Positions 15,159 to 24,474 are shown, counted from the first letter of the stretch. The stretch: DNA of 64,000 nucleotides from Thermoplasmata archaeon (GCA_027314915.1 DAHUZZ010000007.1:1-64000), one strand, 5' to 3'. Program-made: numbers and translations. The notes: generated from the sequence alone by a model not told the origin.

Positions 15159-18100
15159 GTGCCGCCGGTGAGCGCGTCTCCCCCGTCGAAGCCCGCTCCT
15201 CCGGCCGCTTCCTCGCCGGCGGTCCACGAGACGGAGGATCCCGGGGGGCTCCTCCACCGCGTGCTGGACGCCTCCACCGAGTACGCCCTCATCACCTCCG
15301 ACCTCACCGGCCAGATCACGCTCTGGAACGAAGGGGCGCACCGCGCCTACGGGTACCCCGTCGAGGAGATCCTCGGCCGGGGCACGCGCACGCTCTACGC
15401 GAGCGAGGACATCAAGGACGGCACCCTCGAGCGGGTCTTCCGCACCGCGCTCGCCCAGGGGAAGTACGAGGGGATCCTCCGGCAGCAGCGGCAGGACGGG
15501 GAGAAGTTCACCGCGCGCATCGTGGTGACGGTGCTGCGGGACCCGGCGGGCCATCCCACCGGCTTCCTGATCGTCGCGAAGGACACCTCGGAGGAGATCA
15601 CGCACCAGCAGCGGCTCATCGAATCCGAGGAGTACTACCGCGGGCTCATCGAGTCCAGCGTCGACGCCATCCTGACGACCGATACCGTCGGGCTCCTCAC
15701 CGACGTGAACCGTCGCTTCGAGGACCTCACGGGGATCGAGCGCGACCAGCTCCTCGGCACGCCGTTCAAGCAGTACTTCTCGGACCCCGCCCGGGCCGAG
15801 GAGGCGATCCGTCGCGTCCTCGCCGAGGACCGGGTGACCAACCTCGAGCTCACGCTCCGGTCGCGCCGGGGGACCCTGACCCAGGTCGCGTACAACGCGA
15901 CGACCTTCCGGGGCCGGGACGGCAAGCTGCGGGGGGTCTTCGCCACCGCCCGCGACATCACCGAGCACAAGGCGCTCGAGGCGGAGCTACGGGACTCGGA
16001 GGCCTACAACCGCGGGCTCATCGAGGCCTCCCTCGACCCGCTCCTCACCGTCGACCACCACGGCGGGGTCACCGACGTGAACCGCCAGATGGAGCGCCTG
16101 CTCGGGCTCCCCCGGGAGGAGATCATCGGCAGCCAGTTCGCCGACCACTTCACGGACGGTCCCCGCGCGTCGGCGGCGATCGCCCGGGCGCTCCGCGAGG
16201 GGTTCGTCGCGGACTGCGAGCTCGAGATCGAGCCGGAGCGGGGCCCGACCCGGATCGTCGCCCTCAACGCCTCCGTGTTCAAGTATCCCGGCGGCCGGGT
16301 CAAGGGGATCGTCGCGTCGGCCCGGGACGTCACCGAGCAGAAGCGGCTCCAGGAGCAGCTCCACGAGTCGCAGCGGTACCACCGGAGCCTCATCGAGGCA
16401 TCGCCGGACGCGCTCGTCGTCGTGGACCCGGACTACGTGATCTCCGACGTCAACGAGCAGATGGTGAAGATGACCGGGTACGCCCGGGCGGAGCTCGTCG
16501 GGGCCCCGTTCAAGAACTTCTTCCGGGAGCCGCACAGCGCGGTCCATGTCGTCCGCCAGACCTTCGAGAAGGGCGTGGCGACGAACTACCAGCTCGAGCT
16601 CGTGCCCCGCGACCGGGCCCCGCTGCCGGTCTCCCTGAGCGCGAGCGTGTTCACGGACCCCTCCGGCCAGGTCAAGGGGGTCTTCGCCTCCGCCCGCGAC
16701 ATCACCGAGCAGCGGGCGCTCGAGGAGAAGCTCCGGGAGTCGCAGAACTACAACCGGGGGCTCATCGAGGGCTCCCCGGACGCGATCTTCATCGTCGACA
16801 CGCAGCTGTACCTCACCGACGTCAACGAGCAGTTCGTCCGGCTCACCCGGCAGTCGCGGCGGCAGCTGCTCAAGTCGCCGTACCTGGACCACTTCGCCGA
16901 CCCCGAGGCGGCCTCGGCGGCGATCCGCCAGACCTTCGAGAAGGGGTCCCTCGCGAACTTCGAGCTGCTCCTCCGGGGGAAGCGCGGCGCGACGACGCCC
17001 ATCTCGCTGAGCGCCTCCGTCTTCCGGGACGTCCACGGCCGGGTCCGGGGGGTCTTCGCGACCGTCCGGGACATCTCCGAGCAGGCCCGGCTCGCCGGGC
17101 AGCTCCGCGAGTCCCAGAGCTACAACCGCAGCCTCATCGAGGCGAGCCCCGACGCGCTCGTCATCGTCGATCCGGTCGGGACGATCACCGACGTGAACCG
17201 CCAGATGGAGGTCCTGACGGGGCTCCCGCGCGAACGGCTCATCGGGACCCCGTTCAAGGACTCCTTCCACCCCTCCGACCGGGCGACGGAGGCGATGCGG
17301 AGGATCCTCGAGCAGGACCGTCTGACCAACTTCGACCTCGCGCTGCTCGCGAGCGACGGCCGGGAGACGCCGATCTCGCTCAACGGCGCGACCATCCACG
17401 GGGCGGACGGGGCGCTCCGGGGGCTCTTCCTGTCGGCCCGGGACATGACGGAGTACCGCCGGCTCGAGCTCGACCTGGTCGAGTCGCAGCACTACAACCG
17501 CAATCTGATCGAGGGCTCGGTGGACTCCCTCGTGGCGGTCGACCCCGACCTCACCATCACCGACGTGAACGAGCAGATGGTGAAGGTCTCGGGCTACCCC
17601 CGGGGCGACCTCCTGGGCTCGCAGTTCTACGAGTACTTCACCGACCCCGGCCGGGCCTCGGACGCCGTGCGCCAGACGCTCGCGCAGGGGACGGTGACCA
17701 ACTTCGAGCTCACGCTGCGGAGCCGGCACGGGCGGCTCCTCCAGGTCTCCTACAACGCCTCGGTGATCAAGAACACCGACGGCCGGGTGGTCGGCATCTT
17801 CGCGTCGGCCCGGGACATCACCGAGCAGAAGCGGCTCCAGGAGCAGCTCCGCGAGTCGCAGCTGTACAACCGCAGCCTGGTCGAGGCGTCCCCCGACGCG
17901 CTCGTGACCGTGGACCCGGACCTCGTCATCACCGACGTCAACGAGGAGTTCGTCCGCACGACCGGATCCTCCCGGGACGCCCTCATCGGCAGCTCCTTCA
18001 AGGACTACTTCAGCGACCCGGACCGGGCGGCCGCCGGGGTCCGCCGGACGCTGCGGGAGGGCTCGGTCGCGAACTACGAGCTCCTCCTGAACTCCGTGGA

Positions 18101-19754
18101 CGGCCGGCGCACGCTCGTCTCGCTGAACGCCGCGGTCTTCCGCGACAGCGAGGGCCGGATCGTCGGGATCTTCGCCTCGGCCCGGGACATCTCCGAGCAG
18201 AAGCGGACCGAGGAGAAGCTCCGGGAGTCGCAGAACTACAACCGGGGGCTCATCGAGGCGTCGCCCGACGCCCTCGTCACCGTCGCGCCGGACCTCGTCA
18301 TCACCGACGTGAACGAGCAGATGGTCCGGCTCACGGGCTTCGCCCGGAAGCACCTCATCGGCAGCCGGTTCCCCGAGCTGTTCGTCGAGCCCCGGTGGGC
18401 CGAGCACGGGGTGCGGCGCGCGCTCGAGGAGAACACCGTCTCGAACTACGAGCTCATGCTCCGCAAGCGGAACGGGCAGCGCATCCCCGTGTCGTTCAAC
18501 GCCGGGACCGCCTACGACATGGCCGGCAACGTCCGGGGGGTCCTCGCCACCGCCCGGGACATCACCGAGCAGAAGCGGCTCGAGGCCCAGCTCCGCGAGT
18601 CGCAGAACTACAACCGGGGCCTGGTGGAGTCCAACGTCGACGCGCTCATGACGACGGACGTGCTCGGGATCATCACCGACGTCAACCGGCAGATGGAGGT
18701 GGTGACCGGGCTGACCCGGGAGCAGCTCATCGGGACCCCGTTCAAGAAGTACTTCACCGACCCGGCGCTGGCCGAGGAGGGGATCCGCCGGGCCCTGAAC
18801 GAGAACAAGGTCACCGACTTCGAGCTCACCATCTGCGCCGCGGGCGGGAAGACCGTCGACGTCTCCTACAACGCCACGACCTTCCGGGACACGGAGGGGC
18901 GGCTCCGCGGCGTCTTCGCCTCCGCCCGGGACATCGTCGAGGCCAAGCGGCTCCGCCAGCAGCTCGAGCAGAAGAACCGGGGGCTCGAGATCCAGAACGA
19001 GCGGGTGCAGGAGGCGAACCGGATGAAGAGCGAGTTCCTGGCCAACATGTCCCACGAGCTCCGGACGCCGCTCAACAGCATCATCGGGTTCTCGGAGTTC
19101 CTCCTCTCCTCCGACGACCGGTCCACCCCGGAGGAACAGCAGGAGTACCTCTCCTACATCCTGAGCAGCGGCCGGCACCTCCTCCAGCTCATCAACGATG
19201 TCCTCGACCTCGCCAAGGTCGAGGCCGGCAAGCTCGAGCTCTTCCCCGGTCCGTTCTCCGCGCCGCGCGCCGTCGCCGAGGTCTGCGCGATGGTGAAGCC
19301 CCAGGTCGAGGAGAAGCACCTCCACCTGGAGACCACGATCGCCCCCGAGATCGGCACCGTGACGCTCGACATGCTGCGGTTCAAGCAGATCCTGTACAAC
19401 CTCGTCTCGAACGCGGTGAAGTTCACCGACGAGGGCGGCCGGGTCGAGGTCCAGCTCGCGCCCCAGACGGAGCGGGCGTTCGTCCTCAAGGTCACCGACA
19501 CGGGCATCGGGATCGCGCCGGAGGACCTCCCCCGGCTCTTCCGCGAGTTCGAGCAGCTCGATGCCGGGCCCGGCCGCCGCTTCCAGGGCTCGGGGCTCGG
19601 GCTGTCGCTCACGCGCCGCCTGGTCGAGCTCCACGGCGGCACCATCGAGGTGACGAGCCGGCTCGGCGTCGGGTCCGCCTTCACCGTCACCCTGCCGCTC
19701 AGCGTGGGCGGCCCGGGCGACCACGCCTCCGACCCGACGGAGGTCCCCGCGTAG
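15159..19754 (+). CDS. sensor histidine kinase with ten PAS domains
   Basis: A soluble 1,531-residue histidine kinase with no predicted membrane helix. A Pro/Ala-rich start (1-25) precedes PAS1 (about 30-150, ending in AKDTSEEITH). Nine further PAS domains repeat every 124 residues, each opening with a Y-N-R-x-L-I/V-E and D-A-L-x-x-D pattern and closing with ARDITEQKR-like linkers. The dimerisation/phosphoacceptor segment FLANMSHELRTPLNSIIGF has its His near residue 1299. The ATPase domain shows NLVSNAVKF, DTGIGIAPEDL and GSGLGLSLTRRL. Such arrays sense redox, light or ligands and relay conformational change. Two response regulator genes follow directly, so they are the likely partners. Confidence 0.93.
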   Translation: MPPVSASPPSKPAPPAASSPAVHETEDPGGLLHRVLDASTEYALITSDLTGQITLWNEGAHRAYGYPVEEILGRGTRTLYASEDIKDGTLERVFRTALAQGKYEGILRQQRQDGEKFTARIVVTVLRDPAGHPTGFLIVAKDTSEEITHQQRLIESEEYYRGLIESSVDAILTTDTVGLLTDVNRRFEDLTGIERDQLLGTPFKQYFSDPARAEEAIRRVLAEDRVTNLELTLRSRRGTLTQVAYNATTFRGRDGKLRGVFATARDITEHKALEAELRDSEAYNRGLIEASLDPLLTVDHHGGVTDVNRQMERLLGLPREEIIGSQFADHFTDGPRASAAIARALREGFVADCELEIEPERGPTRIVALNASVFKYPGGRVKGIVASARDVTEQKRLQEQLHESQRYHRSLIEASPDALVVVDPDYVISDVNEQMVKMTGYARAELVGAPFKNFFREPHSAVHVVRQTFEKGVATNYQLELVPRDRAPLPVSLSASVFTDPSGQVKGVFASARDITEQRALEEKLRESQNYNRGLIEGSPDAIFIVDTQLYLTDVNEQFVRLTRQSRRQLLKSPYLDHFADPEAASAAIRQTFEKGSLANFELLLRGKRGATTPISLSASVFRDVHGRVRGVFATVRDISEQARLAGQLRESQSYNRSLIEASPDALVIVDPVGTITDVNRQMEVLTGLPRERLIGTPFKDSFHPSDRATEAMRRILEQDRLTNFDLALLASDGRETPISLNGATIHGADGALRGLFLSARDMTEYRRLELDLVESQHYNRNLIEGSVDSLVAVDPDLTITDVNEQMVKVSGYPRGDLLGSQFYEYFTDPGRASDAVRQTLAQGTVTNFELTLRSRHGRLLQVSYNASVIKNTDGRVVGIFASARDITEQKRLQEQLRESQLYNRSLVEASPDALVTVDPDLVITDVNEEFVRTTGSSRDALIGSSFKDYFSDPDRAAAGVRRTLREGSVANYELLLNSVDGRRTLVSLNAAVFRDSEGRIVGIFASARDISEQKRTEEKLRESQNYNRGLIEASPDALVTVAPDLVITDVNEQMVRLTGFARKHLIGSRFPELFVEPRWAEHGVRRALEENTVSNYELMLRKRNGQRIPVSFNAGTAYDMAGNVRGVLATARDITEQKRLEAQLRESQNYNRGLVESNVDALMTTDVLGIITDVNRQMEVVTGLTREQLIGTPFKKYFTDPALAEEGIRRALNENKVTDFELTICAAGGKTVDVSYNATTFRDTEGRLRGVFASARDIVEAKRLRQQLEQKNRGLEIQNERVQEANRMKSEFLANMSHELRTPLNSIIGFSEFLLSSDDRSTPEEQQEYLSYILSSGRHLLQLINDVLDLAKVEAGKLELFPGPFSAPRAVAEVCAMVKPQVEEKHLHLETTIAPEIGTVTLDMLRFKQILYNLVSNAVKFTDEGGRVEVQLAPQTERAFVLKVTDTGIGIAPEDLPRLFREFEQLDAGPGRRFQGSGLGLSLTRRLVELHGGTIEVTSRLGVGSAFTVTLPLSVGGPGDHASDPTEVPA
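15628..18978 (+). repeat. nine tandem PAS-encoding units of 372 bp
   Basis: The conserved tyrosine-initiated segment at each PAS start recurs at about 15628, 16000, 16372, 16744, 17119, 17491, 17863, 18235 and 18607. Spacing is 372 bp in seven intervals and 375 bp once. Linker DNA is nearly identical between several units (for example the RDITEQKRL-coding stretches), pointing to recent internal duplication or gene conversion. Confidence 0.85.
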
Positions 19755-19765
19755 GGGGTGCCACC

Positions 19766-20170
19766 ATGGCCCGCATCCTGCTCGTCGAGGACAACCCGCT
19801 CAACGCCAAGCTCGCGCGGGTGATCCTCGAGCGGGCCGGCTACCGGGTGGAGGTCGCGGCCGACGCGCCGGAGGCCGAGCAGTCGATCCGGGCGATGCGA
19901 CCGGACCTCATCTTGATGGACCTGGGGCTGCCGGGGAAGGACGGCTACACGCTCACCCACGAGCTCCGGCAGGCGCCGGAGACCCACGACATCCCTGTCC
20001 TAGCGGTAACGTCGTTTGCGATGAAGGGTGATGAACAGAAGGCCATGGAGGCAGGATGCAGCGGGTACCTCACCAAGCCGATAAGCCGGGAGAGTATGTT
20101 GCGCGAAGTGCGCGGGCTGCTCGACCGGTCTTCGGGGCCGGACGGGACGCCACGGGCGGAGGGTATATGA
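19766..20170 (+). CDS. single-domain response regulator (CheY-like)
   Basis: A 134-residue receiver protein that probably accepts phosphate from the ten-PAS kinase. ILLVEDNPLNAK contains the acidic pocket, LILMDLGLPGKDG holds the phosphoacceptor Asp52, AVTSFAM has the switch Thr, and LTKPIS the invariant Lys. There is no output domain, so it must signal by protein contact or act as a phosphorelay intermediate. The start at ATG 19766 lies 11 nt after the kinase stop, and an upstream frame extension is only a shadow of the kinase. Its stop overlaps the next start in ATGA. Confidence 0.9.
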   Translation: MARILLVEDNPLNAKLARVILERAGYRVEVAADAPEAEQSIRAMRPDLILMDLGLPGKDGYTLTHELRQAPETHDIPVLAVTSFAMKGDEQKAMEAGCSGYLTKPISRESMLREVRGLLDRSSGPDGTPRAEGI

Positions 20171-20685
20171 CGAGCTACCGGGACCGGGAGACCTCGAGCT
20201 TTAGCGGACGCGGCGATCACGACGCGGCCTCGCTCCGGATCCTCGCGGTCGAGGATTCGCCGTCGGCCCGGAAGCTGTTCCAGGGGCTCCTCCTGCGGCT
20301 CGGGGTGGGGCTGCCGGACCTGCGCTTCGCCTCGAACTCGTCGGAGGCGCTCCAGCTCTTCACGCAGTGGCGACCGGACCTCGTCTTCGTCGACGTCGAG
20401 CTCCGGGCCCAGCCCGCGGCCCGGCCGGCGACCCTCGGGGCCTCGCCGCCCGAGCCGAACCCGCCGGCGCCCGTCGACGGCGACGACCTCGCGCGCCAGC
20501 TCCTCGACCGGAACCCGCGGCTCAACCTGGTCGTCGTCACGGCCTTCGACCCGGACCACCCCCGGGTGAAGGCGCTCGTCCAGCGGGGGGCCGCCGACGT
20601 GATCGTGAAGCCCGTCCTCGCCGCCCGGGTCCAGGAGGTCCTCGAGAGGTTCTCCGGGCCCAAGGTGAACGACCGGCGCCGCTAG
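20167..20685 (+). CDS. response regulator with proline-rich insertion
   Basis: A 172-residue receiver-domain protein overlapping the previous gene by 4 nt. After a 22-residue polar N-terminus come ILAVEDSPSARK, DLVFVDVELR with phosphoacceptor Asp76, VVVTAFDPDHP with the Thr, and DVIVKPV with the Lys. About 25 residues rich in Pro and Ala (79-104) are inserted right after the phosphoacceptor strand, in the loop before helix 3. In ordinary receivers this loop is 5-8 residues and helps couple phosphorylation to output. There is no separate output domain. It is the last gene of the kinase operon. Confidence 0.85.
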   Translation: MTSYRDRETSSFSGRGDHDAASLRILAVEDSPSARKLFQGLLLRLGVGLPDLRFASNSSEALQLFTQWRPDLVFVDVELRAQPAARPATLGASPPEPNPPAPVDGDDLARQLLDRNPRLNLVVVTAFDPDHPRVKALVQRGAADVIVKPVLAARVQEVLERFSGPKVNDRRR

Positions 20686-20697
20686 GCGGGCCCCTCC

Positions 20698-22842
20698 CTA
20701 GCTCCCCGGCGGCGGAGGCGGCTCCCCGGGAGGGGGCGCTTCCGTCCGCGCCGGCGCGGGGGACGGGCCGGCGCCCTCGGTGGCCGACCCCGATGGACCC
20801 GGAACGGTCGGACCGCCCGGGGGCGGCGATCGCCGACGGTAGATCGCCCACCCGAGGAGGCCAACGACCACCACGGCGGCCCCCAGGAGCGCGTAGGTGA
20901 CCTCCCAGGGCAGCTCCGCGCCGGGGGTCGTGGGGGGAGGTGGGGGGCTCTTCGGGGAGCCCGTTCCACCGAACGCGGTGAAGTTCGCCTGGTCCCGCGC
21001 GACCTCGCCCAGCCGATCGCGGACCGTCACCGCGAGCTGGTAGGTGCCGTTCCCCCTCGGCACGTAGACCAGCTTCGAGGAGTTGGTCCCCACCGGGAGC
21101 GTACCGTTGAGGGTCCACGCAAAGCTCGCCCCCTGCGGCGGGCCTCCCGTGAGGGCGGCGGTGGCGTTCTGGGCCACCCCCACCCGGATCGTCGGCGAGC
21201 CGAGGAGGAGATGCACCGAGAGCGGGCGCACCAGCGAAACGTTGACCACGTTCCCGCCGATGGATCCGCGGGCGTCGATCGCCGCCGCCGCCACCGAGTA
21301 GTTGCCGGGCGAGGGGAACCGCTCCGACGCGGACGGGCCCGTGGCCGGCGGGGCCCCGTTGCCGAAGTACCAGCGGACCTGGTACGGGGGGGTCCCCCCG
21401 CGGACGGAGGCGGTGAAGGTCACGTTGGCGGGGGCGACCGCCAGCGTGCGGTTCGCCGCCACCTGGACCCGGACCGGAGAGGTCGCGTTCTCCACGACCA
21501 CCTCGAGCGACCCCGTGGCGGTCTGGTTCGCGGCGTCGGTCTGCTCGATCGTGACCGGATAGGTCCCGCTGTCGAGGTAGACGTGCGTGGGCGCCGCGAG
21601 CGTGGAGCCGTTGCCCTCGCCGAAGCTCCAGCGGTAGGTGTACGGCGGGGAGCCACCGGTCACCGTCGAGCGGAAGCTCACGTTCAGGGGCGCCGCCCCG
21701 ATCATCGGGCTCGCCGAGGGCTCGACCGCGAAGGGGACCGGGAGACGGAACAGCCCGGTCATCGGCGGAAACGCCGGACTGTCGTTGTGGCCGGTGCTCG
21801 GGAGCCCGAGCAGCCACTCGATCGTGGAGAGCAGGTTGTAGTGGCCGGCGTCGAGCGGGTAGGTGTAGTTCTGCTGGACCCACGGTCCGATGGCCGAGAA
21901 GTAGACGTGGCCGCCGTCGGTCCCGTTGAAGCCGGAGGGGTCCGGTACCCCGTTGAGGAACCCCTCGTCGTAGGTCACGAAGACCACGCTCGACCTCATC
22001 CAGCTCGAGTTCAACTGCGGACCGAGGAACCCGCGGAGCCAGGCGTCCGAGGTGGGGACGTTGGTGTCGTGGCCGTCGTGGAGCATGTTCGGCGTGATGA
22101 AGGAGAACTGTGGCAGCGTCCCGTTCGCCACGGACCGGTTCCAGGCGTTGAGATCGAGCACGTGGCTGTCGCAGAGCGTGGCGTTCCCGACGAGGTCGGA
22201 GTAGTAGACGAAGGGGTCGTGCTTGACCGCGTAGGGATAGGCGTTCGTCGTGTCGCACGGCGTGGGCATGCTCTCCATGTAGCCGGCCCAGCTGAGCCCC
22301 GCCGACTGAAGGAGATGGCCGAGGTTCGAGGTGGAGTAGACCGAGTAGCCGTCGGAACCGCACTGCCAGGCCTTCCCCGAGGTGAGGGCCAGGTAGTTCG
22401 GGGCGGAGGGGTGGCAGACCCCGAAGTAGTGGCTCGCGTAGGCGTAGTGCTCCGCCAGGTAGCGGAAGAACGGCCCGTTCTTCCACACCGCCGTCGCCCC
22501 CGCGTTCTCGAACATGATCACGACGACGTGCCGGATCGGGGTCGGAAGACCGGCGGTCGCGGCGGGCGCCCGCAGGGGTGCGGCCGACTCCGGGGCGGGG
22601 GCGGCCGGGGCGGTGGATGCCGGGCCCCCGACCGGGATCAGGGCCCCCGCGGCCAGCAGTGCGGCCAGGAGGAGGACGAGCGGCCGGTCCCCCCCGCGGC
22701 GCGCCCCCGGGGGTCGGCGCGGCCTCGGGCGGGGGTCCCGATCAGGGCACGACGTCGGATCCCCTCCATGGGTCCGCCGGACCCACGGCCGAGCTCCGTC
22801 TCGCCGGCCCCGACCCCCTACCCGGTGGTGCGAGCGAAGCAC
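20698..22842 (-). CDS. surface phosphoesterase with PKD repeats and membrane anchor
   Basis: About 714 residues. An Arg-rich N-terminus and hydrophobic segment (LVLLLAALLAAGAL) export the protein. The catalytic part (about 105-370) belongs to the phosphoesterase/phospholipase C-acid phosphatase family: HVVVIMFENAG carries the metal/nucleophile region, then HPSAPNYLALTSG, and VVFVTYDEGF with GGHVYFSAIGP complete it. Two PKD-type domains (FRSTVTGGSPPYTYRWSFGE, FTASVRGGTPPYQVRWYFGN) and an Ig-like region follow. A C-terminal helix and Pro-rich tail anchor it. It would release phosphate outside the cell. The start is uncertain: GTG at 22842 lies 25 nt after the upstream stop, suggesting co-transcription. 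Confidence 0.82.
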   Translation of the reverse strand: MLRSHHRVGGRGRRDGARPWVRRTHGGDPTSCPDRDPRPRPRRPPGARRGGDRPLVLLLAALLAAGALIPVGGPASTAPAAPAPESAAPLRAPAATAGLPTPIRHVVVIMFENAGATAVWKNGPFFRYLAEHYAYASHYFGVCHPSAPNYLALTSGKAWQCGSDGYSVYSTSNLGHLLQSAGLSWAGYMESMPTPCDTTNAYPYAVKHDPFVYYSDLVGNATLCDSHVLDLNAWNRSVANGTLPQFSFITPNMLHDGHDTNVPTSDAWLRGFLGPQLNSSWMRSSVVFVTYDEGFLNGVPDPSGFNGTDGGHVYFSAIGPWVQQNYTYPLDAGHYNLLSTIEWLLGLPSTGHNDSPAFPPMTGLFRLPVPFAVEPSASPMIGAAPLNVSFRSTVTGGSPPYTYRWSFGEGNGSTLAAPTHVYLDSGTYPVTIEQTDAANQTATGSLEVVVENATSPVRVQVAANRTLAVAPANVTFTASVRGGTPPYQVRWYFGNGAPPATGPSASERFPSPGNYSVAAAAIDARGSIGGNVVNVSLVRPLSVHLLLGSPTIRVGVAQNATAALTGGPPQGASFAWTLNGTLPVGTNSSKLVYVPRGNGTYQLAVTVRDRLGEVARDQANFTAFGGTGSPKSPPPPPTTPGAELPWEVTYALLGAAVVVVGLLGWAIYRRRSPPPGGPTVPGPSGSATEGAGPSPAPARTEAPPPGEPPPPPGS

Positions 22843-22867
22843 GGTGCTCTCCGCTGGTCCCCCCGCC

Positions 22868-24247
22868 TCACGGGTAGGTGACCGCGATGGACCCGCTCGC
22901 GCTCACAAGGAGCGCCGAGTCGTTGAGGATGTGGAGCCCCCCGCTCGTCGTCCGGTTCGTGTAGCTGGCCCCGCCGCAGGCCCCGATCGTGTACGGGACC
23001 GGGCTGGACGAGGGCACGAGCGTGGCCTTCTCACCCGAGACGTAGGTCTGCTGGTCGAGCTGGATCCCGCCGCAGCTGCTGGGGCTGATCACGAACTCGA
23101 TGGTCGCCGAGGGGGCGTACAGGGCATCCAGGGTCAGGCTGTGGAGGATGGCCCCGCAGCTGTCGTGGACGTGCACGAGGTAGGCGCCGGGGTAGAGGAG
23201 GCCGTTCTCGCCCAGGAGCTGGATCGACGCCGGGACGCTCGGCGGATCCCCCGCGGGCGCCACGAAGGTCTGCTTCGCGAGGGGAACGCCCGTGCGGGCC
23301 GGCTCGAGCTCGATGAGGAAGCTCCGGCCGCCCGTATCGCCCCCCAGCCAGGCGGTGTAGTTCGATCCAATCTCGCCCGTCGTGCCGGTGGTCTCGAGCA
23401 CGGAGACCATCGGCGCCGGCAGGAAGATGCTGGGCAGGGAGTTCGGCCAGGCAGCCTGGGTCGTCGGGACGGTCCAGGGGCCCTGGAGCACGGTGCCGTT
23501 CGGCTCGCCGACCGTCCATCGCCAGCGGAACTCCAGGGCGACCTGACCGTAGCCGGCGCTCGCCATGACGGCGAGCCGGGAGGTCGACAGCACCGCGGGG
23601 CTCGTCGCGAACCCTCCGCCTCCGGGGAAGACCGTGGAGTGGGTCGCGAAGGAGGGCGACTCCCACCCGGGACCGCTCGGCTGGACCTCGGCCGGGGGGA
23701 TCACGACCTGGAGCGGGAGCCCGGACGTCGAAGGGAACGTCGCCGCCATCGAGGGCAGGTAGAGGCCGACCGTCGCATCGCTGGACGTGTAGTTCACGAC
23801 CCCGAACTGGTAGCTCACGGTGATCTGCCCGTTCGGCGCCAAGGAAACGTTCGGGGGCGGTGCGGGGATGAGCAGCGCGGACGGGGTCAGGCTCGGCACC
23901 GCGTTGCAACCGGCCTGGAGCAGGTTCTGGGTCACCGGGACCAACGCGCCGGGCGTGGAAGGGGGCGGCGCGCCGGGGGGCTGGTAGCCGAGGTAGGGGG
24001 CCACCAGCCCGAAGTAGAGCAGCACGGCGACGGCGATGGCGGCGACCGCGAGGACTGCTCCCGCCCACGTCCTCGCACGACGGCGCGCGGCGGCCCGGGC
24101 GCCGGGCCCGGACCGCGGTACGGAAACCTCCCGGGAGTCATGGTCCCTCTCCTTCGGACCCCGGGGGTCGCTCTCGGCCATCGTGGTTCTCCCTCGGAAC
24201 GTGGCCGCACCAGCACGGCCGAATCCTCCAACTCCGGAGGCTTCCAT
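22868..24247 (-). CDS. secreted or anchored beta-rich surface protein
   Basis: A 459-residue protein. Its 60-residue Arg-rich cytoplasmic N-terminus precedes one helix (AGAVLAVAAIAVAVLLYFGL). The exterior is beta-rich with Asn-X-Ser/Thr sites and several Cys (SCGAILHS, SSCGGIQL, GACGGASY) that may pair. The segment FRWRWTVGEPNGTVLQGPW and the following region resemble the 6-7 kb surface protein, so they are likely paralogues. No catalytic motif was seen. A TATA-like box (CTTCAAAGG) about 32 nt before the ATG supports this start and an almost leaderless mRNA. A perfect 6-bp inverted repeat lies between box and start. Confidence 0.6.
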   Translation of the reverse strand: MEASGVGGFGRAGAATFRGRTTMAESDPRGPKERDHDSREVSVPRSGPGARAAARRRARTWAGAVLAVAAIAVAVLLYFGLVAPYLGYQPPGAPPPSTPGALVPVTQNLLQAGCNAVPSLTPSALLIPAPPPNVSLAPNGQITVSYQFGVVNYTSSDATVGLYLPSMAATFPSTSGLPLQVVIPPAEVQPSGPGWESPSFATHSTVFPGGGGFATSPAVLSTSRLAVMASAGYGQVALEFRWRWTVGEPNGTVLQGPWTVPTTQAAWPNSLPSIFLPAPMVSVLETTGTTGEIGSNYTAWLGGDTGGRSFLIELEPARTGVPLAKQTFVAPAGDPPSVPASIQLLGENGLLYPGAYLVHVHDSCGAILHSLTLDALYAPSATIEFVISPSSCGGIQLDQQTYVSGEKATLVPSSSPVPYTIGACGGASYTNRTTSGGLHILNDSALLVSASGSIAVTYP

Positions 24248-24248
24248 A

Positions 24249-24264
24249 CTCGTTTCCTAACGAG
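24249..24264. promoter_or_regulatory. inverted repeat at the surface-protein transcription start
   Basis: CTCGTT-TCCT-AACGAG is a perfect 6-bp inverted repeat placed just before the start codon at 24247 and after the TATA-like box. This is a position where a bound repressor would block initiation. Confidence 0.4.
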
Positions 24265-24274
24265 GCGGCCACGA

Positions 24275-24283
24275 CCTTTGAAG
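24275..24283 (-). promoter_or_regulatory. TATA-like box of the surface-protein gene
   Basis: The minus strand reads CTTCAAAGG, centred about 32 nt before the ATG at 24247. Confidence 0.4.
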
Positions 24284-24352
24284 AGGGTCCGCCACCCTCC
24301 TCCGGCCGGGGGACGGTGCACCGCCCCCAGCTCGGATCTCGAGCGGACCGAG

Positions 24353-24366
24353 GATACGGGGTATCT
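24353..24366. promoter_or_regulatory. operator-like site, copy 1
   Basis: GATACGGGGTATCT: GATAC and GTATC form an inverted repeat around GGG(G). A near-identical copy lies 122 nt away in the same spacer. Confidence 0.4.
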
Positions 24367-24474
24367 AGGGTGCGCGATCGCGCGATCGGGTCGCGCGCCA
24401 CGACGGCACGGACCCCCCTCGGCTCGACAGGGGAGCTCGGGATGGGGCCATCACCGGGTCGTTCCGGCCATAAC

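Noticed and set aside
15987-19724. A 1,245-codon open frame on the minus strand across the PAS kinase
   Set aside because: It is antisense to a clear ten-PAS histidine kinase. Its Glu/Asp/Arg/Leu-rich repeats only mirror the tandem repeat in GC-rich DNA.
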